A stretch of 56,721 nt of DNA from Oxalobacter sp. OttesenSCG-928-P03 (lineage in GTDB: Bacteria > Pseudomonadota > Gammaproteobacteria > Burkholderiales > Burkholderiaceae_D). Both the position numbers and the translations under genes were made by a program. A model generated the notes under the pieces. The model had not been told where the DNA came from, did not search any database, and saw only the letters and a list, made by a program, of their open reading frames with translations. Position 1 is the first letter of the stretch. Each line of letters opens with the position of its first letter. The stretch is from the NCBI GenBank assembly GCA_030269625.1, contig JAJDFZ010000007.1, positions 1 to 56,721 on the forward strand. The letters run 5' to 3'. Shown one piece after another: positions 16,069-26,210 of the stretch.

Positions 16069-19000
16069 TTAGTGTAAGGTTTTATGCAAAGTTTGTAAAT
16101 CATACACATGGATATCATCCAGGTAGGCCATACCCTGCACTGTTGCCTCTGCTCCTGCGATGGTCGTAATTGTGCTGACACGGGCGGCCAGCGACGATGT
16201 CCGGATGGCGCGGGAATCGGCGATGGCATTTCTGCGTTCTTCCACCGTGTTGATAACCAGCACGATTTCGCCATTCTTGAGCAGGTCACCTACATGTGGG
16301 CGCCCCTCTGCCATTTTGTTGATCATTTCCGCTTCCATGCCGGCAGCCCGGATGGTTTCAGCCGTACCGCGAGTCGCGACAATCGAGAATCCCAGACGAA
16401 TCAGTTCCCTGGCCACTTTCACGGCACGAGGCTTGTCGCTGTCCTTGATGGAAAGGAAAACCTTGCCGGATCGCGGCAATGTCACACCGGCCCCCATCTG
16501 CGACTTCACATAAGCCTCACCGAAAGTTTTGCCAACCCCCATGACTTCACCCGTCGATTTCATTTCGGGGCCTAAAATCGTATCAACACCCGGGAACTTG
16601 ATAAACGGGAAAACCGCTTCCTTGACACTGAAGTACGGTGGAATGGTTTCGCTGAAAATACCCTGTGAGTCCAGCGTCTTGCCAACCATGCAGCGGGCAG
16701 CAATTTTGGCCAGCGGCAGTCCTGTGGCCTTGGAGACAAATGGCGCTGTCCGCGAAGCGCGTGGATTGACCTCCAGCACGAAAACCTTGTCAACTATCTC
16801 ACCATTCACTTCTTCCTTCTGAATGGCAAACTGGACATTCATCAGGCCAACCACATTGAGTGCTTCAGCCATCAGTGCGGTCTGGCGTTTGAGTTCATCA
16901 ACCGTTTGGCGGGACAGTGAATAAGGCGGCAATGAACAGGCTGAATCACCGGAGTGAACACCGGCCTGTTCAATATGCTCCATGACACCGCCAATGAAAG
17001 TCCGTGATCCGTCTGAAATACAGTCGACATCCACTTCAATCGCATCATTCAGGAAACGGTCGAGCAATACCGGGGAATCATTTGAAACCTTGACAGCCTC
17101 GCGCATGTAACGCTCTAGGCCGCTTTGTTCATGCACGATTTCCATGGCACGCCCCCCCAGAACATAAGATGGGCGGACAACGAGCGGGTAACCGATTTCC
17201 TGCGCCAGTTCAAGCGCCTCTTCTTCGGTACGCGCCGTGCGGTTTGGCGGCTGACGCAAATCCAGATTCTGCAGCAGCTGCTGGAAACGTTCGCGGTCTT
17301 CCGCAGCGTCAATCATGTCAGGCGACGTGCCAATGATCGGCACCCCGTTTTTTTCCAGGTCCAGCGCCAGTTTCAGCGGCGTCTGGCCGCCATACTGGAC
17401 AATGACGCCCATGGGTTTTTCCAGGTCAACGATTTCAAGCACATCTTCCAGTGTCAGCGGCTCAAAATACAGGCGATCGGAAATATCATAATCCGTTGAA
17501 ACAGTTTCCGGATTGCAGTTGACCATAATGGTTTCATAGCCATCCTCACGCATTGCCATCGCCGCGTGAACACAGCAGTAATCGAATTCAATTCCCTGCC
17601 CGATCCGGTTCGGCCCGCCGCCCAGCACCATGATTTTCTTGCGGTCGGAAGGGTTGGCTTCGCATTCCTCATCATAGGAGGAATACATGTAAGCGGTACT
17701 GGTTGCAAATTCGCCCGCACAGGTATCCACCCGCTTGTAGACCGGCCGGACATTGAGTTCGCGGCGCTTGTTGCGGACTTCTTCATCCGTGGTCTTCAAA
17801 AGCCAGGCCAGCCGGCGATCTGAAAAACCTTTCTGCTTGAGCATAAACAGCATATCCCGATCAAGGTCAGCCAGTTTCTGCTTGTCCAGCCAAAGTTCAA
17901 TATCCACGATTTCCTTGATCTGCGCCAGGAACCAGGGATCAATATCCGTCAGGTTGTACACTTCCTCAATCGTGAAGCCCTGGGCAAATGCATCGCCAAT
18001 GTACCAGATGCGTTCCGGGCCCGGCTCACCCAGTTCTTCCCTGATGACTTCGAGATCGGTCGTTTTCTCGTTCATGCCGTCAACACCGACCTCCAAACCA
18101 CGCAAGGCTTTCTGGAAGGATTCCTGGAATGTCCGGCCAATAGCCATGACCTCGCCGACAGATTTCATCTGCGTTGTCAGGTGTGGATCTGCCAGCGGGA
18201 ATTTTTCAAACGTAAAGCGGGGCACCTTGGTGACGACATAGTCAATGGTCGGCTCAAAGGAAGCCGGTGTCGCACCGCCGGTAATGTCATTTTTCAGTTC
18301 ATCCAGTGTGAAACCCACTGCCAGCTTGGCTGCAATTTTGGCAATCGGGAAACCGGTTGCCTTGGAAGCCAGTGCTGATGAGCGCGAAACACGGGGGTTC
18401 ATTTCGATGACGATGATACGCCCGTCCTTTGGATTAATGGCAAACTGGACGTTGGAGCCGCCTGTATCCACGCCGATTTCCCGCAGGATTGCAATGGATG
18501 CATCGCGCATCACCTGGTATTCCTTGTCGGTCAGGGTCTGGGCAGGCGCAACCGTGATCGAGTCACCCGTATGGATGCCCATCGGGTCCACGTTTTCAAT
18601 CGAACAGACGATAATGCAGTTGTCCGCACGATCACGAACCACTTCCATCTCGAATTCTTTCCAGCCGATCAGCGACTCTTCAATCAAAAGCTCGTTGGTG
18701 GGAGACGCTTCTATGCCGCGGCGGCAGATCAGCTCAAATTCCTCGCCATTGTAGGCAATGCCGCCACCGGTGCCACCGAGCGTGAATGAGGGGCGGATAA
18801 TGACAGGAAAGCCCATCTGCTTCTGGACTTCCCACGCCTCTTCCAGGGTATGGGCAATACCGGAACGGGCTGATTCCAGGCCGATATTGGTCATGGCTTC
18901 CTTGAACTTGGAGCGGTCTTCCGCCTTGTCAATGGCCGTAGGAGAAGCGCCAATAAGCTCCACCCCGTATTTATCAAGGACACCGTTGTTGTACAGGTCA

Positions 19001-19299
19001 AGCGCACAGTTCAGCGCGGTTTGCCCGCCCATCGTCGGCAAGATGGCATCCGGCCGTTCTTTTTCGATGATCCGTTCCACCACACGCCAGTTGACCGGCT
19101 CGATGAATGTGACATCGGCCATTTCCGGATCAGTCATGATGGTAGCGGGATTGCTGTTGACGAGAATGACCTTGTAGCCTTCCTCACGCAATGCCTTGCA
19201 GGCCTGCGCGCCGGAATAGTCAAATTCACAGGCCTGCCCGATGATGATCGGACCGGCGCCAATAATGAGAATGCTTTGGATATCAGTACGTTTTGGCAT
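16069..19299 (-). CDS. carB: Carbamoyl-phosphate synthase large subunit CarB
   Basis: CarB makes carbamoyl phosphate for pyrimidine and arginine synthesis from bicarbonate, ATP and ammonia delivered by CarA. It has 1076 residues, full length. Two homologous ATP-grasp halves are visible: the first with [17 protein letters not shown] and [14 protein letters not shown], the second with [17 protein letters not shown] and [13 protein letters not shown]. Both have the E-x-N-P-R metal motifs ([22 protein letters not shown]). The C-terminal MGS-type allosteric domain (about 940-1076), where UMP and ornithine act, is intact. It starts 12 bp after carA, so the two are one operon. Confidence 0.98.
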   Translation of the reverse strand: MPKRTDIQSILIIGAGPIIIGQACEFDYSGAQACKALREEGYKVILVNSNPATIMTDPEMADVTFIEPVNWRVVERIIEKERPDAILPTMGGQTALNCALDLYNNGVLDKYGVELIGASPTAIDKAEDRSKFKEAMTNIGLESARSGIAHTLEEAWEVQKQMGFPVIIRPSFTLGGTGGGIAYNGEEFELICRRGIEASPTNELLIEESLIGWKEFEMEVVRDRADNCIIVCSIENVDPMGIHTGDSITVAPAQTLTDKEYQVMRDASIAILREIGVDTGGSNVQFAINPKDGRIIVIEMNPRVSRSSALASKATGFPIAKIAAKLAVGFTLDELKNDITGGATPASFEPTIDYVVTKVPRFTFEKFPLADPHLTTQMKSVGEVMAIGRTFQESFQKALRGLEVGVDGMNEKTTDLEVIREELGEPGPERIWYIGDAFAQGFTIEEVYNLTDIDPWFLAQIKEIVDIELWLDKQKLADLDRDMLFMLKQKGFSDRRLAWLLKTTDEEVRNKRRELNVRPVYKRVDTCAGEFATSTAYMYSSYDEECEANPSDRKKIMVLGGGPNRIGQGIEFDYCCVHAAMAMREDGYETIMVNCNPETVSTDYDISDRLYFEPLTLEDVLEIVDLEKPMGVIVQYGGQTPLKLALDLEKNGVPIIGTSPDMIDAAEDRERFQQLLQNLDLRQPPNRTARTEEEALELAQEIGYPLVVRPSYVLGGRAMEIVHEQSGLERYMREAVKVSNDSPVLLDRFLNDAIEVDVDCISDGSRTFIGGVMEHIEQAGVHSGDSACSLPPYSLSRQTVDELKRQTALMAEALNVVGLMNVQFAIQKEEVNGEIVDKVFVLEVNPRASRTAPFVSKATGLPLAKIAARCMVGKTLDSQGIFSETIPPYFSVKEAVFPFIKFPGVDTILGPEMKSTGEVMGVGKTFGEAYVKSQMGAGVTLPRSGKVFLSIKDSDKPRAVKVARELIRLGFSIVATRGTAETIRAAGMEAEMINKMAEGRPHVGDLLKNGEIVLVINTVEERRNAIADSRAIRTSSLAARVSTITTIAGAEATVQGMAYLDDIHVYDLQTLHKTLH

Positions 19300-19311
19300 A
19301 TTTTTCGCTGT

Positions 19312-20457
19312 TTATTTTTGTTTTGCCTTTTCCATCATGCCGATGAAGCGGTCAAAAAGATAATCGACGTCACCGGGCCCTGGAGATGCTTCGGGGTGTC
19401 CCTGGAAACAGAATGCAGGCTTGTCCGTGCGCTCAAATCCCTGGAGTGTCCCGTCAAAAAGAGAGCGATGCGTGACGCGGCAATTGGAAGGAAGCGAGTC
19501 CGTATCCACGGCAAATCCGTGGTTTTGGGAAGTGATCATAACCTTGCCGGTATCCACATCCTGAACCGGATGATTGGCGCCATGATGGCCGAATTTCAGC
19601 TTGCCGGTCTTTGCGCCGGATGCCAGGCCCATGATCTGGTGTCCCAGGCAGATACCGAAAAGCGGTATGCCCAGTTCAATCAGTTCCTTTGTTGCCTCAA
19701 TGGCATAAGTACAGGGTTGTGGATCGCCCGGCCCGTTGGAAAGGAAAATGCCATCCGGATTGTAGGAAAGCGCTTCTTTGGCTGTTGTCTTTGCCGGCAG
19801 AACCGTTACTCGGCAGCCGCGCTCGGCAAGCATGCGGAGAATATTGCGCTTGACACCGTAGTCAAAGGCAACCACGTGATATTTCGGGTTTTCCTGTCTG
19901 CCGTAACCAATACCCAGACGCCATTGCGTCTCGGTCCATTCGTACGGTTCTTTTGTTGTGACTTCCTGGGCCAGATCAAGGCCGGAAAGGGATTTGGCCG
20001 AGCGGGCCAACTCCAGTGCGGCCTTTTCATCTGTCCCGGTCACGATGGCGCCACTTTGGGTGCCTTTTTCTCTCAGAATGCGTGTCAGCTTTCGGGTATC
20101 AATACCGGCAATCGCAACAACATTACCTGCTTTCAGGTAATCCGGCAGCGACTGGATCGTCCGGAAATTTGAAGTCAGCGGCTGCACATCCTTGACGATG
20201 AGTCCTGCAGCATGAATGCGCGTGGATTCCACGTCCTCGGGATTAACGCCTGTATTGCCGATATGGGAATACGTCAGAGTGACCATCTGGTGGCTGTAAC
20301 TGGGATCGGTCAGAATTTCCTGATAACCGGTCATGGCAGTATTGAAAACAACCTCTCCCGATGTCTGACCTTCTGCACCAATGGAATAACCGCGAAAGAT
20401 GGTGCCATCAGCTAATGCCAGAATGGCTGGTGCTTGTTGACCTAATGGAAATGACAA
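19312..20457 (-). CDS. carA: Carbamoyl-phosphate synthase small subunit CarA
   Basis: CarA is the glutaminase subunit that feeds ammonia to CarB. It has 381 residues, the normal length. The N-terminal CPSase domain starts [18 protein letters not shown]. The class I amidotransferase domain holds the nucleophile in [15 protein letters not shown] and the His/Glu pair in GHPEASPGP. The start is a TTG at 20457, six bases after AGGAG; no ATG gives the conserved N-terminus. A strong promoter lies at 20607-20635, and a 10-bp stem-loop sits in the leader, which may control expression. Confidence 0.97.
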   Translation of the reverse strand: MSFPLGQQAPAILALADGTIFRGYSIGAEGQTSGEVVFNTAMTGYQEILTDPSYSHQMVTLTYSHIGNTGVNPEDVESTRIHAAGLIVKDVQPLTSNFRTIQSLPDYLKAGNVVAIAGIDTRKLTRILREKGTQSGAIVTGTDEKAALELARSAKSLSGLDLAQEVTTKEPYEWTETQWRLGIGYGRQENPKYHVVAFDYGVKRNILRMLAERGCRVTVLPAKTTAKEALSYNPDGIFLSNGPGDPQPCTYAIEATKELIELGIPLFGICLGHQIMGLASGAKTGKLKFGHHGANHPVQDVDTGKVMITSQNHGFAVDTDSLPSNCRVTHRSLFDGTLQGFERTDKPAFCFQGHPEASPGPGDVDYLFDRFIGMMEKAKQK

Positions 20458-20511
20458 AGGTAACTCCTGTCTGGTTACCGTAACTGCACCGCGTCATCAG
20501 GCCGCATAAAT

Positions 20512-20540
20512 CTACCGAATAGACTGTTTTTATTCGGTAG
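20512..20540 (-). promoter_or_regulatory. Leader hairpin upstream of carA
   Basis: A perfect 10-bp inverted repeat (CTACCGAATA ... TATTCGGTAG, nine-base loop) lies between the carA promoter and the start codon. It would form in the carA leader RNA, about 60-90 bases after the transcript start. It has no good U run, so it is not a plain terminator. It may be a regulatory leader structure or an operator. Confidence 0.5.
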
Positions 20541-20606
20541 AAACGTTTTTACAGGGAGCTGGATATGCAGGCGCTACGGTTGAATTGAATTTGTTTTACC
20601 GATGGA

Positions 20607-20635
20607 ATTATAGCCGAAATTCCTCACCCCGGCAA
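20607..20635 (-). promoter_or_regulatory. Sigma-70 type promoter of carAB
   Basis: On the minus strand TTGCCG (20630-20635) is followed after 17 bp by a perfect TATAAT (20607-20612). It predicts a leader of about 140 bases before the carA TTG start. Confidence 0.78.
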
Positions 20636-20688
20636 ACGCCCGCGACAATTTCCTGCGCAAAAGCAGATCAGAAAACCGGCCTGCCCTG

Positions 20689-21900
20689 TCAGGCGTGATC
20701 GCCGTAATTCAGCCCCATTGCATCACGGACATCCCGCATGGTTTCCTGAGCCAGACGGCGCGCCTTCTCACAGCCTGCAGCGACGATTTCCCGCACATAG
20801 GCCGGATTGTCCAGGTATTTCTGGGCCCGCTCGTGAAACGGTTCCTGCTCACGAATGATCGCCTCAATCACGGGTTGCTTGCATTCGATGCAGCCGATAC
20901 CGGCTGAACGGCACCCCTTCTGGACCCACTCTTTGGTATCGGCATCCGAATACACCACGTGGAACTGCCAGACAGGGCATTTTTCAGGGTCACCCGGATC
21001 GGTGCGGCGAACACGTGCCGGATCTGTCTGCATGGTCCGTATCTTGCGATTGACCTCATCCCTGTTTTCGCGAAGTGAAATGGCATTACCATAACTCTTT
21101 GACATTTTCTGTCCGTCCAGACCGGGCAGGCGCGATGCTTCCGTCAGCAATACCTGCGGCTCTACCAGTATCTGCTTGCCGGTTCCTTCCAGCCAGCCAA
21201 CAAGCCGCTCACGATCAGCCATGGACAGGCTGCCTGCACTTTCCAGAAGGGTTTTCGCTTCAGCCAGGGCATTTGCATCCCCCTTTTCCTGCCAGGCCGA
21301 CCTCAGCACAAGAAACTGCCGGGAAACCTTGCCTCCCATTTTTTTGACCGCCTCCTGCGCTTTTTCGGCGAAATCCTTTTCCCTGCCGTATATATAATTA
21401 AAGCGACGGGCCATCTCGCGCATGATTTCAATATGCGGAATCTGGTCTTCACCAACGGGCACCTGGTTGGCACGATAGACCAGGACATCTGCCGCCATCA
21501 TGACGGGATATCCCAGAAAGCCAAATGTGGCCAGGTCCTTGTGAGCGATTTTTTCTATCTGATCTTTGTACGTCGGCACCCGTTCCAGCCAGCCCAGGGG
21601 GGTCGCCATACCCAAAAGCAGTGTCAGTTCGGCATGCTCAAGCACTCTTGACTGGACAAAAACCGAAGCTTTTTCCGGATCAATGCCCGCAGCCAGCCAG
21701 TCAACCACCATATCCCACGTGCTTTGCTCAATGGTTTCAACTTCATCGTAATGGGTTGTCAGGGCGTGCCAGTCTGCAACGAAAAAGAGGCTTTCCACTT
21801 CATTCTGGATGCGGACCCAGTTTTTGAGTGCACCGTGATAATGGCCCAGATGCATGGCGCCTGTCGGGCGCATACCGGAAACAACTCTAGCAGGATACAT
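20689..21900 (-). CDS. trpS: Tryptophanyl-tRNA synthetase TrpS
   Basis: TrpS is a class I synthetase that charges tRNA-Trp. The HIGH-like motif is GAMHLGHYHGAL (about 13-24) and the KMSKS motif is GQKMSKSYG (about 248). At 403 residues it is about 70 longer than E. coli TrpS. The extra stretch lies before KMSKS (about 176-240, with VSRQFLVLRSAWQEKGD) and is common in betaproteobacterial TrpS. The start at 21900 follows the M50 peptidase stop by 11 bp, so trpS is the last gene of the yciO-like / M50 / trpS unit. Confidence 0.97.
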   Translation of the reverse strand: MYPARVVSGMRPTGAMHLGHYHGALKNWVRIQNEVESLFFVADWHALTTHYDEVETIEQSTWDMVVDWLAAGIDPEKASVFVQSRVLEHAELTLLLGMATPLGWLERVPTYKDQIEKIAHKDLATFGFLGYPVMMAADVLVYRANQVPVGEDQIPHIEIMREMARRFNYIYGREKDFAEKAQEAVKKMGGKVSRQFLVLRSAWQEKGDANALAEAKTLLESAGSLSMADRERLVGWLEGTGKQILVEPQVLLTEASRLPGLDGQKMSKSYGNAISLRENRDEVNRKIRTMQTDPARVRRTDPGDPEKCPVWQFHVVYSDADTKEWVQKGCRSAGIGCIECKQPVIEAIIREQEPFHERAQKYLDNPAYVREIVAAGCEKARRLAQETMRDVRDAMGLNYGDHA

Positions 21901-21911
21901 GATGATTCACA

Positions 21912-22568
21912 CTAACGTAAAAAGAAGGTAACAGGTAAGAGAATGGTTTTGACAATAACCGCACCGGCATGCATCAACGGACGCATCCAGTAGTTCAGCA
22001 TTTTAAAATAAACCAGCGCCAGCACAATAAAAAAACCATATGGTTCAATGCGGGCGAATTTCCAGGCCACATTGGTCGGCAAGAGGCTCGTCAGGATCCG
22101 CCCGCCATCCAGCGGAGGCAAGGGGAAAAGGTTGAAAGCAAAAAGGACCAGATTGATCACGATACCGGCATCGGCCATTTTCATCAGGAACGGCTCTTTC
22201 AGGCCGGAAACGACCACGATAATCTTGAAAATCTGCCACAAAAGCGCCATAAACAGATTGGATACCGGCCCTGCCAGGGCAACCAGGGCTGAATGCTGAC
22301 GGGGATTGCGCAGGTTGCCGAAATTGACGGGAACCGGCTTGGCATAGCCGAAAACAAACGGGCTGTTCAAAAGAATCAGCGCGGCAGGAATGACGATTGT
22401 GCCAAAAAGATCAATGTGCCTGATGGGATTTAAGCTCATCCTCCCCAGCGAATAGGCTGTTGTATCGCCAAAAAATTTGGCCACATAGGCATGGGAGGCT
22501 TCATGGAGCGTAATGGCAAAAAGAACCGGCAGTATCCAGACTGCGATGGTATAGAGAGTATTGTTCAT
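21912..22568 (-). CDS. Site-2 protease family (M50) membrane metallopeptidase
   Basis: This 218-residue polytopic inner-membrane protein belongs to the short M50 class (YwhC/FpaP-like), without a PDZ domain. The zinc motif HEASH sits in the first or second membrane segment (around residue 22). The third ligand lies in the conserved FPLPPLDGGRI near residue 152. About five hydrophobic segments are visible. Such proteins cut membrane-embedded substrates, but the target of this subclass is unknown. The gene lies 22 bp after the YciO-like gene and 11 bp before trpS, a linkage common in betaproteobacteria. No clear ribosome site precedes the start, so translation may be coupled. Confidence 0.88.
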   Translation of the reverse strand: MNNTLYTIAVWILPVLFAITLHEASHAYVAKFFGDTTAYSLGRMSLNPIRHIDLFGTIVIPAALILLNSPFVFGYAKPVPVNFGNLRNPRQHSALVALAGPVSNLFMALLWQIFKIIVVVSGLKEPFLMKMADAGIVINLVLFAFNLFPLPPLDGGRILTSLLPTNVAWKFARIEPYGFFIVLALVYFKMLNYWMRPLMHAGAVIVKTILLPVTFFLR

Positions 22569-22590
22569 CGGGGAGATTCTACCAGAGAGA

Positions 22591-23271
22591 TTACCTGTTG
22601 ATCATTGTCGAGCAAAAACTCCCCGCTGTATGGTCGTCGGCCATCTGTTGCAGGCCAAAAACCCTGGCGTCACCGCCTCCCTGGCGCACCAGAACGGGAT
22701 CCTTGTCTGTCATGTCGATGACCGTCGTCGGAATAAAGCTGCATGCCCCGCCATCCACAACAAGATCAACCTGGTTCTTCAGTTTTGTATTGATCACCTC
22801 AGGATCTGTCAATGGATCGGTTTCTCCCGGCAAAATGAGCGTTGTGCCCAAAAGCGGTTCGCCAACTTCATCAAGCAGCATTTGCATAATCCGGTTATCC
22901 GGTACACGAATACCAATGGTCTTGCGGGAAGGATGGCTCAACCGACGCGGCACTTCCTTCGTCGCTTCCAGAATGAAGGTGAACGAGCCGGGCATGGCCG
23001 CTTTCAGCATGCGAAACTGGCTGTTGTCGATTTTGGCATAGGAGCCGATCTCGCTCAAATCCCGGCACATCAGGGTCAGATGATGCTTCTCATCCACCTG
23101 GCGAATCTGGCGAAGCCTGTCTGATGCGGCCTTGTCATCCAGACGGCAGGCCAGGACATAGCATGACTCGGTAGGCACAGCAATAATGCCGCCCTTGCGC
23201 ACGATTTCAGCCGCCTGTCTGATCAGGCGCTGCTGCGGGTTCTCGGGGTGAATCTGGAAAAATTGACTCAT
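22591..23271 (-). CDS. YciO/YrdC/Sua5-family protein
   Basis: This belongs to the family of L-threonylcarbamoyl-AMP synthases (tRNA t6A precursor), but to the YciO branch rather than TsaC itself. The start at 23271 has GGGAGG five bases upstream; an ATG 39 bases earlier lacks this. The RNA/ATP-binding fold shows VRKGGIIAVPTESCYVL near the start, GSFTFILEATKEVPRRL in the middle and IGIRVPDNRIMQML. YciO-type members have weak or no t6A activity in tested cases, so the exact reaction is uncertain. The protein has 226 residues. Confidence 0.88.
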   Translation of the reverse strand: MSQFFQIHPENPQQRLIRQAAEIVRKGGIIAVPTESCYVLACRLDDKAASDRLRQIRQVDEKHHLTLMCRDLSEIGSYAKIDNSQFRMLKAAMPGSFTFILEATKEVPRRLSHPSRKTIGIRVPDNRIMQMLLDEVGEPLLGTTLILPGETDPLTDPEVINTKLKNQVDLVVDGGACSFIPTTVIDMTDKDPVLVRQGGGDARVFGLQQMADDHTAGSFCSTMINR

Positions 23272-23315
23272 AACTGCCTCCCTTTTCTGGCGGGTAATCC
23301 CGCATGTCAAAATGG

Positions 23316-24188
23316 TCAGACTACGCTGTTTTGCAAGGCTTCAATCCGCTTTTCAATCGGGGGATGTGTTCTGAAAAGCGCTAAAAAGTTGCTGGAACTG
23401 TTAATGCCGGCGGAAACCAGATTCTTGGGCAATTCACCCGAATCAAGGCCGCCAAGACGCTGCAGTGCATGGATCATGGGCTGGCGACGCCCCATCAGCT
23501 TTACCGAACCGGCATCGGCACGATACTCGCGCCGGCGGGAAAACCAGGCAACGATGATGGATGCCAGAACGCCGAAGGCGATTTCACAAATGATGACGGT
23601 AATGTAATATCCGGCACCGCCCTTGCTGTCCGAATCCCGTGAGATCGCCTTGTCCACGACAAACCCGACAACACGGGCAAGGAAAATAACAAAGGTGTTG
23701 ACCACACCCTGCAGAAGGGTCATCGTAACCATGTCACCATTGGCGATATGGGCCACTTCATGCGCTAAAACGGCTTCGACTTCCTCGTGTGTCATGCCCT
23801 GCAAAAGGCCGGTCGAAACCGCAACCAGCGCGGAATTTTTAAAAGCGCCTGTGGCAAAGGCGTTGGGTTCCCCCTCGTAAACAGCCACTTCCGGCATGCC
23901 GATCCCGGCGGCAGCGGCCAGTTTTTCGACTGTGGAGAAAAGCCACCTTTCTGTTTCATTTGCCGGCGTGGTAATGACATGTGCGCGAGTACTGCGCTTG
24001 GCTAACGTCTTGCTGAGGAAAAGCGAGATGAATGAGCCCGTAAAGCCAAAAACCAGGGCAAAAAGAAACAGTGAATAATAATCCAGCCCCTGTGCGGTAA
24101 TGTATCTTCCTGCCCCCAAAAGTGAAAGGACAATAGATGCCACCAGCATGACGGCAAGGTTGGTAAGAAGAAAAAGAATCACTCTCAT
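23316..24188 (-). CDS. htpX: Membrane zinc protease HtpX
   Basis: HtpX is an inner-membrane M48 protease that works with FtsH on damaged membrane proteins. The 290-residue product has two N-terminal membrane segments, the zinc motif [10 protein letters not shown] (around residue 143), two further hydrophobic segments (about 155-215), and the third ligand in [12 protein letters not shown]. The length is normal. A close match to a sigma-32 promoter lies about 45-70 bp upstream, the same type as for ftsH. It follows its neighbours by 44 bp but has its own promoter, so it may be monocistronic. Confidence 0.97.
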   Translation of the reverse strand: MRVILFLLTNLAVMLVASIVLSLLGAGRYITAQGLDYYSLFLFALVFGFTGSFISLFLSKTLAKRSTRAHVITTPANETERWLFSTVEKLAAAAGIGMPEVAVYEGEPNAFATGAFKNSALVAVSTGLLQGMTHEEVEAVLAHEVAHIANGDMVTMTLLQGVVNTFVIFLARVVGFVVDKAISRDSDSKGGAGYYITVIICEIAFGVLASIIVAWFSRRREYRADAGSVKLMGRRQPMIHALQRLGGLDSGELPKNLVSAGINSSSNFLALFRTHPPIEKRIEALQNSVV

Positions 24189-24229
24189 TGTTTTTAATTC
24201 CTGCTAACAAACGGGAAAACCCGATATGA

Positions 24230-24258
24230 AATATAGGGTCAGGCTAGAGCATTTCAAG
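24230..24258 (-). promoter_or_regulatory. Sigma-32 (heat-shock) type promoter of htpX
   Basis: On the minus strand CTTGAAA (24252-24258) is a perfect -35 element. After 13 bp comes CCCTATATT (24230-24238), which differs from CCCCATNTA at two positions. The geometry equals that of the ftsH promoter in this window. Confidence 0.75.
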
Positions 24259-24350
24259 GCAAATGTCACCTGAGACCATCTCATACGGCTATTTTAATGG
24301 TAATAATTTGTAAGCTGCACGTTTTTCTGGACACCGGCACGAACGGCCGG

Positions 24351-25184
24351 TCAGAACCAGTCCTTCCAGATCGGTGTCAGGCCATCCGGCAGGGGAGGCA
24401 GCTTTCCCACATCCAGGTAGGTTTCCCCCGGAGCATGAAAATCGGAACCGGCCGAGGCAAGAAAACCATACCGTTTTGCCAGTTCAGCAAAATAAGGATA
24501 AAGATCCCGGCTGTGGCTGCCGGTAACCACTTCAATCCCTGCACCGCCAAGCTGCTTGAACTCGTCAAACAATGCCAGAAGTGATGTTTCGGATATTTCA
24601 TAACGGCCCGGATGGGCAATAACGGCAATACCGCCGGCATCCTTGATCCAGCCAACGGCTTTGTCCAGCGTGGTCCACTCGTGGAACACGTAGGCCGGCC
24701 GCCCCTTTTTCAGATACTGCTCAAATGCTTCTGTTGTGGTTGAGCAGATTTTTGCATCGACGAGAAAGCGTGAAAAGTGTTTCCGTGAGATGACGATAGG
24801 ATCAGACACCTGCTCCACAACACCTTCATAGGCACCCGGAATACCCAGTTGCTCAAGGCGCCTTCCGATTTCAACAGCACGCTCGACACGTCCTGAACGA
24901 TTGGCATCCAGCTTGCTGATGAAGTCCTGGTTGTTTTCATCAACCTGCAGCCCCACAATATGAACAGAACGGCCTCCCCAGGTAATGGAGATTTCAACTC
25001 CGGGTACAAAATGGATACCCGCCTTTTCGCAGGCCTCTCGCGCCTCGACAACACCGCTAACCATGTCATGGTCTGTCAGGGCCAGCGCTTTTGCACCGTT
25101 GGAAGCTGCACGTGCCACCAGTTCCTGTGGCGCCAAAAGGCCGTCAGAACACCAGGAGTGGGAATGTAGATCGATATTCAGCAT
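24351..25184 (-). CDS. PHP-domain phosphoesterase, RNase AM / YciV-TrpH type
   Basis: This 277-residue protein is of the family whose E. coli member YciV is a 5'-to-3' exonuclease on short RNA and a 3',5'-nucleoside bisphosphate phosphatase. The PHP metal motifs are in order: DLHSHSWCSDG near the start, ALTDHDMVSG (about 37), a central insertion with helices, VIAHPGRYE (about 195), and SDFHAPGE near the end. The length fits. It is cytosolic and probably helps recycle oligoribonucleotides and 3'-phosphoadenosine-type nucleotides. It stands alone, with the htpX promoter downstream of it. Confidence 0.92.
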   Translation of the reverse strand: MLNIDLHSHSWCSDGLLAPQELVARAASNGAKALALTDHDMVSGVVEAREACEKAGIHFVPGVEISITWGGRSVHIVGLQVDENNQDFISKLDANRSGRVERAVEIGRRLEQLGIPGAYEGVVEQVSDPIVISRKHFSRFLVDAKICSTTTEAFEQYLKKGRPAYVFHEWTTLDKAVGWIKDAGGIAVIAHPGRYEISETSLLALFDEFKQLGGAGIEVVTGSHSRDLYPYFAELAKRYGFLASAGSDFHAPGETYLDVGKLPPLPDGLTPIWKDWF

Positions 25185-25269
25185 GGGGAAAAAGATGCGA
25201 TAACCAAACCATTATTGTAGTACGAATCTGAAAAATTGCCTGAAAAGGGAACAGGCAGAGCCTCCTCAG

Positions 25270-25471
25270 TCAGATCAGGAAATCCTCAATCAGTTCCGTA
25301 ACGGCCTTCCGCCGCTCCTGCCCCGGTGGCGGATATGAAAGCGCATGCCACACAAAAAGAGAGATTCCGGGCCGGAAGGTTTCATGCCATTCCGATGAAA
25401 TTCAATGAAAATTCAGGGATGAAATGTACCATGCTCATAACGTTAACGGATAAAATCAATGTGAAACGCAT
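25270..25471 (-). pseudogene. Possible frameshifted remnant of a small gene
   Basis: In the gap 25185-25545 there is no intact gene on the minus strand. An ATG at 25471, preceded by AAGGAAAGG, opens a frame that stops after about 29 codons (MRFTLILSVN...). A shift of one base near 25390 joins it to a coding-like frame ending at 25270 (tail GQERRKAVTELIEDFLI). Together they would give a protein of about 65 residues. I recognise no family. It could be a decayed gene or chance. Confidence 0.3.
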
Positions 25472-25545
25472 GGCTGCGCACCCTTTCCTTATCCCGGCCT
25501 CCCCATGCTGCACTTGTGTCTAACTGAATACAGGCGAAAAAATTT

Positions 25546-26130
25546 ATGGCAAATATTTACAAACTGGGCGAGCATGTTCCGCAAATCCACCCAACAGCGT
25601 TTATCGCGCCGAATGCAACACTTATAGGCAATGTTGTTGTCGAGGCCAATGCCTCCGTCTGGTTCAATGTAGTCATACGGGCAGACAATGATCTCATCGT
25701 CATTGGCGAAGGATCAAACATCCAGGATGGCGCTGTCCTGCACACGGATGCGGGCCACCCTCTCATCATCGGAAAAAACGTAACAGTCGGACATATGGCC
25801 ATGCTGCATGGCTGCACCGTGAGTGACAACGTCATCATCGGCGTAAGGGCAACAGTCCTGAATGGCTCGGTTATTCCGGAAAACACACTGGTCGCCGCTG
25901 GCGCGCTGGTTGCGGAAAACAAGACCTTCGAGCCGGGATCGCAACTGATCGGGGCGCCGGTCAAAATGCCGAGAAAACTGGATGAAAAAGTGGCCATCAG
26001 AATTCCGCGTGCGGCAAACTACTATGTTGAAAACCGCCAGCGTTACCGTGAAAGTAAAATGCAGGTACCGCTTGATGAGGTCATTACCGAGGATTTCACC
26101 TATAAAGTCGCGGAAAAAAAGAGCCGGTAA
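25546..26130 (+). CDS. Gamma-class carbonic anhydrase homologue (YrdA/PaaY-like)
   Basis: The 194-residue product has a left-handed parallel beta helix made of hexapeptide repeats (for example PNATLIGNVVVEANASVWFNV split over several turns). The three histidines that hold the metal in gamma carbonic anhydrases are present in the VLHTDAGHP and VGHMAMLHGC segments. A C-terminal helix follows. It would form a trimer. Many members of this branch are zinc proteins with weak or unproven carbonic anhydrase activity; some are thioesterases (PaaY). It stands just before hslO, 80 bp apart on the same strand. Confidence 0.92.
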   Translation: MANIYKLGEHVPQIHPTAFIAPNATLIGNVVVEANASVWFNVVIRADNDLIVIGEGSNIQDGAVLHTDAGHPLIIGKNVTVGHMAMLHGCTVSDNVIIGVRATVLNGSVIPENTLVAAGALVAENKTFEPGSQLIGAPVKMPRKLDEKVAIRIPRAANYYVENRQRYRESKMQVPLDEVITEDFTYKVAEKKSR

Positions 26131-26210
26131 TCAGGCATTTTATGATCACGCAATGCACAAATCCGGTATCGGAGTAAAATGGCGTCTTTTCCTGAAATCC
26201 GGATAACATC

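Noticed and set aside
19021-20172. 383-codon open frame on the plus strand across the carA/carB junction
   Set aside because: It lies antisense to two highly conserved genes and shows no motif of its own.
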